DNA from: Halichondria panicea
Taxonomy: Eukaryota; Porifera; Demospongiae; Suberitida; Halichondriidae
Length of the DNA: 64,000 bases
Assembly (NCBI RefSeq): GCF_963675165.1
Contig: NC_087385.1
Coordinates: 4,326,412-4,390,411, forward strand
Direction of reading: 5' to 3'
In this document: piece by piece, positions 55,059 to 64,000 of the stretch
Numbering within the stretch: the first letter of the stretch is position 1
How the letters are laid out: each line of letters starts with the position of its first letter
The notes under the pieces: generated by a model
Told to the model about the DNA's origin: nothing
Database searches by the model: none
The model's input: only the letters and a program-made list of their open reading frames with translations
Made by a program: the position numbers and the translations under genes

Positions 55059-57796
55059 ATGCAGTTCCCCAACGTGACAGTAAGGGGAGCAGGAGGTTGT
55101 CAACAGTTCTCTGATGTCTACTATGGCAGGCTGCTTGGGCTAATAGAGAAAGAAGACAAGCTAGTGTTCAAGCAAGATGGTGAGCTCATTCTAATAAAAG
55201 CCACTGACTGACCTGTTGCGTCTTTTTGCAGGTCGCAGTCGCTTTGCTCATTTTATCTCCTACCCGTTGCCTCTCACCCCTCCCAATACAAGTACAGTGC
55301 ATACCATACATGCTCTCACATCAACACCCGGCCCCACCTACCCACAGGAACTCCGTATGACCTGACTAGGTTCGAGCAGCCTGATGAAGTGCTACCTCCT
55401 GGACGCAAGTTCAACATCTATCACCAACTCCTCTACTTTTACTCCAACCACACTGACGTTCATTTACCTATCTCCGTTGCAACAGAATTGCTACCACCTA
55501 CTCGACCAACAATCTCAAAGAATCCAAACTATTCAAAATATAAAATCGAGTTCTCCAAAGCTCGTACCCGAAGTGCATCGTACCCTACAGCTTCTGACTC
55601 GGCTAAGCCTTCAGACCACCCCTCTTGCTGTTCTATTGTGGCCCAGCTAGATGACCTGTTGTTGTGGGCATGTGGACCTGACCAGAAGACTTTAGGTGTG
55701 TGTGTGTGTGTGTGCGTGCGTGCGTGCGTGAGGTGTGCCTATTCATTGTGATACTGTTTTGTAGGTGTGGCTCGTCTTTCATTTGTGTCTACAATCTTCC
55801 AAGAGTCAGACTCATTCTTAAGTTGGTCGCGATGCCACTCCCCACTCCCCTTCACCCCACTGCAAGCCCTGAGCATGCCTGCACAAATACGTCATATACA
55901 GACGGCTAAGATAAATAAAATAGGTGAACACCTTCTGTTCAATTCTTTTTTCCAAAATTAGTTGATACACAAAGTTGATACACAAAATTGTACTTGTCTT
56001 TGTGTGTGCAGGTTATGTAGGTGTAAGATGTGACTACTACGTTTGTGTCCTGCTGGTCAGTGAAGGAGGGCTGGAGGCAGTGAAGGTCCATCAAACGCAG
56101 CACCTCATCACACTATCAGCTTTTAGGTGTGTGTTGTCATGTGTTATGCAGCTCTTTATCACTTGTGTCCCATATTCCCACAGTCCATATGTGCCGGAAG
56201 AGTTTGTAGTATTCACTGAACCAGGAGGACTCTGTCTCATTTCTCCAGTGTCAAACATCACCCAGATAACGACTCCACTTCACCCGCAGGCTCTGTGCTT
56301 TGGCCCCCACCCACGCTCTGTGATTATTGCCGTTGACAGCACAGTGCACAAAATAGACTGGAGGGTGAATGAAACAGTTCATACAATTTTCATATTACTT
56401 TTCCATTATTTTTTCAGACCTTTCCTGTCTCCACATGTATCCTTTATGAAGCTAAGCAGCGGATCACGTGCATGTCACATGACCCGGCTCACCTGTTCAG
56501 TGTGTTTATGTGCACTCGGAACCATCTCCTTGCCATTGATCTGAGGGAGCCAGGTCGACTAGTGCTCTCTGTGTTACTCGAGATCACACGACCACCATTC
56601 TTCATCACCTTCACCAGCAGCCATGAAGAGAGTGAGTAGCCTCACTCTCAGCCTCAACCCTGGCTTTTACAGTACACAGTCTGCATGGTGATTATTGAGC
56701 AAACCTGAGAGTCTGTTGATAGTATAATGATCATAGTTGATGATAGTTGCATCTTCCCTGTAGCTCTTCTGATGCTGGTCAGTTGGATGGAATGTACGGT
56801 GGTGGGTGTGTCCAAGTCACCACCCCTGAGGACCACCACTCGTCCACACCTGGTCATGAACTTCAAGTATGCACGTCTTACTTAATTTTAAACGTTAACT
56901 ACTTATCTTTGTAGGGTGATGCATAATCGACTGATGGCCGCCGGGCTCCCGTGTGAGGGACGACTATGTCACGTGACCTATCGTCTCACCCGACCAATCA
57001 TAGGAGCCGCTCTCTGGTTTGCTGATTCCACTTATGCTTCTATCATTGTAAGTACGGCCTTCTAAAACAACAATTCATCATATTTAATTAATTACACCCA
57101 ATCATCCTTATCCCCCACCATATCATACAGGCGACAGATCTAGGAGATGTGTTTCATCAGAGTTGGACATATGAGGACACACCCACTTCCTCTGCTGAGT
57201 ACATTTTAAGTGCTTCGAGTTGTCATGGCTACAATCTCTGGTTGGAGGAAGCCTTCACCCAAGAAAAGGTATGGTTAAATGGTGGTAGTCTTCAGGTGGA
57301 AATTCCACTGATGGTGGCAAAAGTTTGTTGACAATCTGTATCAATTAGCAATCAGTTGCGTCAATTTACTGTGCAGGAGCTTGCTGAGTACCATGAAATA
57401 CTCCCGACTGGAGGAAGGCCATTTATGAGATCATCCGCCAGCAACTGTGTCATGGATTGTAAGTAACGCCTAAATAGCATCTCTCTTAATTAACCGTTTA
57501 CTGCCGCACATGCAGACATTGTGTCCCCCGAGACTCCTCCCACTCGACTGTGTGTCCGCTGTCACTTCATGTTCACACTTGGCTGTCGGATTGACCCCTC
57601 TCATCACATGAGTACCCGAGCCACTACACCTGCTCACTGCACCTTCTGTGGAGGACTGATCGACCTTGTCAAGACCGAGAAAAGCCGCCATGCCGACTCC
57701 GTGGCTTCTGCTATGGAAGAACTGAGGAAAGTGATACCCCCACCACATGAAGCTGATGATATAGACAGTACTCTCTTGCATGGGTGGACAGACTGA
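55059..57796 (+). CDS. TAF1C-like protein (tentative)
   Basis: Twelve exons (55059-55179, 55232-55291, 55348-55695, 55765-55923, 56012-56126, 56184-56364, 56418-56631, 56764-56866, 56915-57047, 57131-57268, 57377-57458, 57516-57796) join in frame to about 640 residues, from MQFPNVTVRG to LLHGWTD. The middle has beta-propeller-like stretches: VVFTEPGGLCLISP, PHPRSVIIAVDSTVHKIDWR, FMCTRNHLLAIDLREPGRLVLS, ALWFADSTYASIIATDLGDVFHQSW. This order (CTRNHLLAIDLREP, then DLGDVFHQ) recalls TAF1C, a subunit of the SL1 factor for RNA polymerase I. The C-terminal CVRCHFMF ... CTFCGG could be a zinc ribbon, not a feature I know in TAF1C. Similarity is weak, so the name is provisional; gene structure is firm. 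Confidence 0.5.
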
Positions 57797-57980
57797 TAGC
57801 ATTTGTGTCTATTACTGTGTTATAATTATAGTCATGTGTCACATGATTAATTTGCTTGAAGAACAATTGACTTTATATACAGAAATAAATAGAATGGAAA
57901 GTATCTTCAAAAAACACTAATTTGATAAAACACACAAGAATTAATAGGAGAGATAAAAAAGCAACAATGAAAAATGAGAT

Positions 57981-60900
57981 TTAGTTCACTCTAATGATGA
58001 CTGCCTCACTACTTGAGCAGCAGTAGGGTGCTTCCCTGCAGGGAAAGAAGAACCGGTAATAGCCACTGACAAACGTGTACAGTCAGTCACACACAATGTA
58101 GATAGGCTAAAATGACGGCTATATAAAAGGATAAAATCGTGGCTATCTCGTCTTCTATCTGGCTATCATGGCTAAAATCATGGGGAGGTAGAAATAGAGT
58201 GCATGGCTACAATAGTGTGTGTGCACCTGGTCCCCAGTCGTGGTGCCGTGCTCTGGAGGAGGGAGGTGGAGGTGATCTCCAGGTTCTTGATAAACACCAT
58301 CAGCTCACAAAGTGTCCTTAGTCGTGGGGGCAGGTCCGCTCCGGCACCCTCCCCATCCTCACGAGCAGCCACTGTGGCCTCGTCTGGGGGGGGGGGGAGA
58401 TTGTTGGCAGCACATAAACTCAAGGGTGATAACGCATTCAAGAATAGCTGCTAGAGTAAACTCAGGGGAGGTGATAATAAATTTCAACAGCAAGAATAGC
58501 TATTAGAAATAAAGTACAGTAGCTACCTTTCATTTTCATAAGATAGTCTTGACCAGCCAGAAACATCTTGTAGATATTGTGAAGCTCTTTCTGAAGGTCG
58601 ATGTCCTCTCTACAGCCCAACATCCGGACAGCTCTGTGGGGGGTAGTAGGGTAGTCACATTACTATAGGGGAGGTCAGCAACTTACAATGAGAGTGGTTT
58701 GCATCCTCCGGTAGTGTCCTCCGAAGGACTGCCACAGCTGCATAATAATAATAATAATAATTATGTACAACGAACACACAACACATTAGAAGGGTGGGGG
58801 CTGGTGTATTGCCAGAAAGAATGCCATAACTACATTCAGCAGCTGTAAGGTTACAATACTGACCAGGTCCAGTCTCCCCCGATAAAGGCTCCACTGTGGT
58901 AGAAATCCATGGGTGAACTAGAGCAGACTTTTGCTAAAGCACGCAACCTAGTACATATAATGATGTCAACGGGATATCACAATAATAATTATGAACTGGT
59001 ACGCACCATTCGAGCTGCTCCACACTGTTGCTGGCCTGCATGTATAGGATCCTAGTGGGCTGAACAACCTGCATCATCTGTGTGTGCGTGTATGAGGGGG
59101 GGGGGGGGTTGGGGGATAATGGACTTAAAGCTTCAGACTGGTCCACTCACAAATTTCATTGAGAAGACATCATCGTCTACTCTCTCGACAGCGAGGAGCT
59201 CATCTGGTGGGATGCTGCACAGAGGGGCTTCCCCCTTGCCCTTGTGGTAGCTCAGACCAGCGTTTGTTAAAGAAAAGAATCGTCTCCTGAAGTTCTTAGG
59301 GCCCTTCTTACGACCTTGTGACCTCTTCACCAGGTACCTACACAAAACATTTTACTTAGCTCAATTCTTTAGTATGTAGATCTAGTCAGGAATGTAAAAC
59401 TTCATGATATGGCCTTTCAAAGGACTACAAAACACATATCATTTAATTGAAAATGCACTATCCTAGCTCAAGTTACTAACAAAATAGGCCCATTTCAGAA
59501 AATCATCAAGGACAGAGTCATATAATTATATTATGTCAGCTTGATATGCTCTGGTTATTGAGCGTAGGGGTGCCTATCCTTCCAATCAATACACAATGTT
59601 TACAATGCAGCTTACCCCTCCGTGAATACGGTGTCCTCCTGAGAGCATTCCGACCCCCCCTGGGGGTCAGAGATGGCCGTGAGGTAGGCCATCACATTCT
59701 GTGTCTGGTCCTGGAGCTCCATGTTCAGTTTGCTCATGTGCAGCTCCTTGTGCTTCAGACTTGCCGACTAGAGGAGGGGGGAGGTAGAGAGATCATGTGA
59801 CAGTGTAAGGGTGGAAACTGGTGGGTGTGTACCTTTGGTCCACCTATGTTGACAAGGCTTTGCACACTCTTTGAGATAAGGGTCAGAGTTCGAGCCACCA
59901 CTGGACTCTAGAGTAAAGGAGAAATTCTTCTTTACACATAATATTGCCATATAAGGTTAATAGAAGAGCAGTGAAGTTGCAATACACATAGAAATAATTA
60001 ATGACACCCGCCCCCCCCATATACACACACGCCCACTCACAGGGTACTCTTGTCTGAGGTGAAAAAGCTTTGGGCTGAGGATGGCCGGTGCAAAGAACCG
60101 TAGGAACACAAACCCACTCACTGCTGAGTACTGTACTGTCTCTTGACTATCTGGTTGTTAAGGAAACAATACAGACAATTAAACATGCAAACAAAGTGTA
60201 GGATTGCATTTTCTCAGAGACTGGTTTCAAATACCTCTGACCAAATATGTATTTTTAATGAGTAACTATACTTGGCATACAGATGATATGCATATACCTG
60301 GGAACTTTCTTATAGCTGCCTCTCGCAGCATGGCGAACACAGAGCACATGATCCGTGGACAGGAGCGAGCCGAGGCAGTGATGGCTGATATGATCTTGAC
60401 CACAAAGAACATAAGGTTAGCCATATTGACGTCAACATTGTCTCCATCATTCAGCCTGGCTTGGTCAATCTCACAGTTTTTCCGCGCCTCGTAGATCTGC
60501 ACGATAAATAGGGGAGTGATTATGGATCTTCTGAGAACTTGCATGAGCACATAAATCAAAGTTTTGAATGTCACAATTACACTGTAGTAGTATTCTGAGG
60601 GGCCACTAATGTACAAGATTACCTCCAGACCAATCTGCTGAATTAACGATGACGTCATATCTCACCTCGTCTATGCAGGGGGTGAGTGTCTTCTTGAGAT
60701 AGTCGTGTCCATTGACCTTCATGAACTCATCAATGACCTTTGATACTAGTGAGTTGCCTCGGAATAGAGTGTTTGGGTCTCTGTTGTGTGAGGTGTGGTG
60801 GAGGGATAAACACAACATGAGAAATGAGGTCAAAATTGTCAAAATTTAGACACAATAAACATTTTCCCAACAACAGTTGTTTGCAGTGTGTAAATGGACC

Positions 60901-62543
60901 AACTTACAGCGTGCCATTCACTTCGAGTTCTATCAGATAACGCATCATCTCTTCAAGCTAAAGAGAGAGAAAATAGTGAAATAATTCTAGACTGCTTCTC
61001 TTACCTTATTAAGGGACAGGAATGTCTTGACCAGTGATCGTCCCATGGAAGGTCGGTCTTTAGAACATTCATTTAGCAGCCACATTGCACTATTGCTGAA
61101 CTCCTGTACATATTATTATATTAATAAGCCGCTGCCTGGGTGTTTTATGGAGGTATCTATCAAGAGTATGTGAGTGCTAACAGGAGTGAGTTAAATACAG
61201 ACACACACAACAGGGTGAACTCACCCCGTTCTCAAAGCTGCGTGCCAGTAGGGAGATGAGTGGCTCATAGGAGGAGCGAGGATGAACGTAGTCTAGTGCA
61301 TAGTTTACTTTGATCCTCATGGTCCCAATACTTGGTTGTGGGATTCTTCCAGAGACGTTGGGGCGTGGGAGGAGGGTGTACCAGCTGGTGTGAGCCTTGC
61401 CCGGCTCGAGAGATCCAATCAGCAGGTTAACCTGGCCCATGAATACATCCTCAGAGAGCAGCGACTGATGCCATATTGATGCTCTGTGAGGAGAAGGGGG
61501 GGGGGGAAGATCATTCAGCTACACACTGTTAATTATGACTACAACCTACCTGACAATGATGTTGCGTAGATCCTTGACACTATTGATCTATAGAATTTTA
61601 TTATTATCGATAAGCTCACATTTTTTTGCCTGAACTCACAGGGAAGTCGAAATTGTCTTGAAACTTTGGATTGACGGTTCTCTTGTGAACTTGGCCACGC
61701 TTCAGCTCTGATTGTATCCCTGGTCCGTTACCTAACAGCAACACCTGACAGTAGGGGTCGGACAGTCCACTTGTACCCCACACACTGAGACCACATCCTT
61801 CAAGTACCCTATGGGACAGAATGCCAAAATATCAGATAAACCCAGCCAGGCATGTAACTCACCGAACTGATAGGACAAACTGAGTATGTCCGACACCACT
61901 ACGATTCAGCATTAACTTCTCAGAAACATTCAGTGACACTTGCACGCAACCCTGAGGAGACACACCATCCATTAGCCATGCACTAACACGCAAAGTATCC
62001 TCTCACCTGTACTTCAGAGTCAGGACCTATAGGCTTGATGGGGTACCAGCGATCCTCCCTCACAGGGTCATTTTTGAGCTCCTCACAGCTGATGGCAACC
62101 TTTCCCAGCATTGTGTCTCGAGACAGACTGCAACTCTCCCAGACGTAGAAGGACAGGTGACGGAATGAGCGAGGGACAGTGAACTTGTACTCCTCACCGT
62201 AGAATGGACTGCATGTGTTTTGATATGCATGAACGAGAAACCATATACACTCAGACTACAAAATACTTTTAATACATGAGATGCATAGATCTCACGTTAG
62301 ACTTTTCTCTACCACTGCTGTTCTGAATATCTCTTCTTGGTCTAGGCCCACACACACATAGGTGTCCCTGCTGGACCTCAGGTCATTGGAGGTTGAAAGG
62401 TTCTTGGCCTCAACTATACACAGAGCAAGCAATAGACACATTTACATGTACCAGCATGCGAAATACTTACGAACTCTCATTGAGATGACCTCCTCCACCC
62501 TTCCACTCTCGACTGGAGATTCATTCGCCTTGATCTCAGACAT
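57981..62543 (-). CDS. RasGAP, GAP1 family (C2-C2-RasGAP-PH-Btk; RASA3-like)
   Basis: Multi-exon minus-strand gene; first exons 62471-62543, 62296-62413, 62007-62208, 61863-61951, 61640-61808, 61550-61587; stop at 57981. Starts [15 protein letters not shown]2A ([28 protein letters not shown]) lacks the usual Ca-binding aspartates; C2B ([30 protein letters not shown]) keeps some. The RasGAP domain has [19 protein letters not shown] with the arginine finger and [17 protein letters not shown]. Then a PH domain ([20 protein letters not shown]) and a Btk zinc motif (YHSGAF, WTCCGS, GGC). GAP1 proteins accelerate GTP hydrolysis by Ras/Rap at membranes; RASA3 binds inositol phosphates through PH. 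Tail to tail with the TAF1C-like gene (184 bp). Confidence 0.9.
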
Positions 62544-62771
62544 GACAGCTACAGTACAAGTACAACTAGTTAGGTTGATTAATTAATTTGGTGGGGCTAT
62601 TAAAATCTAGATCTCTAGCTCAATCTGCAACGCCCTCAGTCAATCAATATCGTTATAAAAGAAATACTACGGTATAGAATCATCATGACATAAAAACAAT
62701 ACAGTGAGTATCTTACAAAAGTGCATAAAGAATTATACTACTACACTGTGTTCTTAGTGTGTCCATGGTAA

Positions 62772-64000
62772 CTAGTATCCGAGGGCCTTGTAGGTGCTGA
62801 GTAGGACGTTGGTGTGGTTGATGAGACGGTTAGCACTAAGGAACACATGCTCTGACCTGTGGGCGCAGCAAACAGCAGAGTCACTATGGAGACCATGGGA
62901 TAATAATTCAATACTCACCTGCCATCTTTGAAGTACCTCTTGAGAGTATCACTGAAACTACGTGAGCTCTTCACAAACACTCTCTTTCGACTGTCCAATA
63001 CCTGTATTGTACACACAGTGGTGAACTAATACACAATAATTATTAATACAAATTAATTTTACATTCCAACATAACTATCAAACCTTTCTGTATTCCTTCA
63101 TTTGAACGTCTGCCTGATGCTTTTTAGATACCTCATTGACTGCATCCAGCACATCCTTGATGGAGCTTGCCACATCACGAATAATCTGTAAGAATTTTGA
63201 CCTGTCTCTGATTTGGTCAGGAATATGACTCAGCTTGACTTTGAGTGCTGCATGGGGTGGAACAGCAAGAAAGCCAACAATAAAATTTAGAGACAATTAA
63301 ACATTAATTGTAGTTAGTAGCTTTGAGCCAAATGCAAATTAACTACTTTCCACTAAACGTTAGTGTCCTCTGTTTACATAGCTCTTTCCCTAAATTGGAC
63401 AAACTACAGCCACTAGTGACCTAGTGTCAACAGATGCTTTTACATAAACACATCAATCATCAGTTGACACACACCATTAGCGTGCGTACCTTTAGCTCTG
63501 AAGTTGAGCACAACAAACTCGTCTTCCTCAGAGCTGATGGTGTAGGTGGTGACATCATGACAGGCTAGTCTGAGCAGGACCTCTGGGAGATTGAGACTAA
63601 CTCCCTCTGCATCTAGAACACCACTGATGAACTCCTCACTCAGACCTGGGTGGGCTCGCTCAGCCTGAGGGGTGGTGGGGGTGGTATAAGGACATTTCCA
63701 TTGTGGGATACTAGGTACGCATAGTGTTAGTGCTGATATACCTTGTTAAAGGCAGCCCTGAGAGTGTGGACAGCTGCTATGTTTTTTTCATCAGCCTCGA
63801 GCTGTTAGGGAGTAAATGGTTTTAATAATTAACAACACCACATAGTCTACTCAAAATAGCTAGACTATAATTATAAATATTGAGTATCCAATGTAGCGAA
63901 ATCCAGCTCCACTCCCAAAACACAAATATGCTACCATATCAATGACACACACATTGTAGCCTTAAAGGCAAAATAGATAGATATGAAGACATGCACTATT
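62772..64000 (-). CDS. PDCD10: Programmed cell death protein 10 (CCM3), 5' partial
   Basis: Minus-strand exons 63742-63801, 63490-63664, 63084-63247, 62919-63001 and 62772-62856; N-terminal exon(s) lie beyond 64000. Reads [20 protein letters not shown], then [40 protein letters not shown], and the FAT-homology end [19 protein letters not shown] and [13 protein letters not shown], aligned block for block with PDCD10. The protein dimerises and links GCKIII kinases (MST4/STK24/25) to the STRIPAK and CCM complexes. The donor of the exon ending YRK is GTTTGA, weaker than usual. The protein ends KALGY; 228 bp separate its stop from the RASA-like start. Confidence 0.9.

Noticed and set aside
58655-58894. 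Tyr-rich 79-residue minus-strand frame
   Set aside because: Runs across a Btk-motif exon and an ATT microsatellite; it is a shadow of the RASA-like gene.
1-64000. CRISPR arrays, bacterial operons, riboswitches, ribosome binding sites
   Set aside because: The tandem repeats lack spacer structure and the window is plainly eukaryotic with spliceosomal introns.
1-64000. tRNA or rRNA genes
   Set aside because: No cloverleaf with conserved A and B boxes or rRNA core sequence was noticed; a covariance-model scan was not possible.

Overview
The window reads as nuclear DNA of an early-branching animal, most probably a demosponge. Genes are packed 150-350 bp apart, split by many short GT-AG introns (often 45-110 bp), and include metazoan families (PDCD10, RASA-type RasGAP, TUBGCP3, UGGT) next to an expanded family carrying ZU5 and death-like domains. 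The sponge assignment is an inference from gene content and architecture; no marker gene proves it.

Left third (1-24,900): four plus-strand copies of one four-exon gene family, here named A (1-4203, cut by the window edge), B (5336-8173), C (12707-17259, a pseudogene) and D (21011-24897). Intact copies encode about 790-845 residues: an N-terminal helical CARD-like segment, a ZU5-like domain ending in an HFC tripeptide, a linker rich in Lys/Arg, a middle module of unknown fold, and two death-like domains in the last exon. A and C form one subtype, B and D another, and flanks also match in pairs, so A-B was duplicated as a block to give C-D. Between B and C lies a Ginger1-type DNA transposon (8862-12562) with matching TGTCA termini, a 4-bp ACGG target duplication, an integrase with GPY/F motif, a 24-bp tandem repeat array, a Ulp1-like protease and a PHD finger. 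The introns and spacers hold many miniature inverted-repeat elements, several with exact target duplications, and remnants of a kelch-repeat gene (18770-20790, minus).

Middle (26,300-43,030): a tandem ADF-H/coactosin-like gene (minus) is head to head with TUBGCP3 (plus), which hosts a small unidentified two-exon gene on the opposite strand of one intron. Then come three minus-strand genes: a single-exon CDC123-like gene, a PLP-dependent D-cysteine desulfhydrase-like gene and a CYP46-like cytochrome P450.

Right third (43,200-64,000): a repeat-rich stretch contains a decayed duplicate of the 3' end of the next gene, UGGT (32 exons, minus, HTEL C-terminus). UGGT shares a 327-bp promoter region with a plus-strand gene resembling TAF1C. 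A C2-C2-RasGAP-PH-Btk gene (RASA family, minus) and the 3' exons of PDCD10 (minus, running off the edge) close the window.

The housekeeping genes do not form a pathway with each other. The unit most worth attention is the ZU5/death family: adaptor-like architecture related to UNC5/PIDD/UNC5CL, in recent block duplication, with copies at different stages of decay and a possible Cys-type autoproteolysis site.
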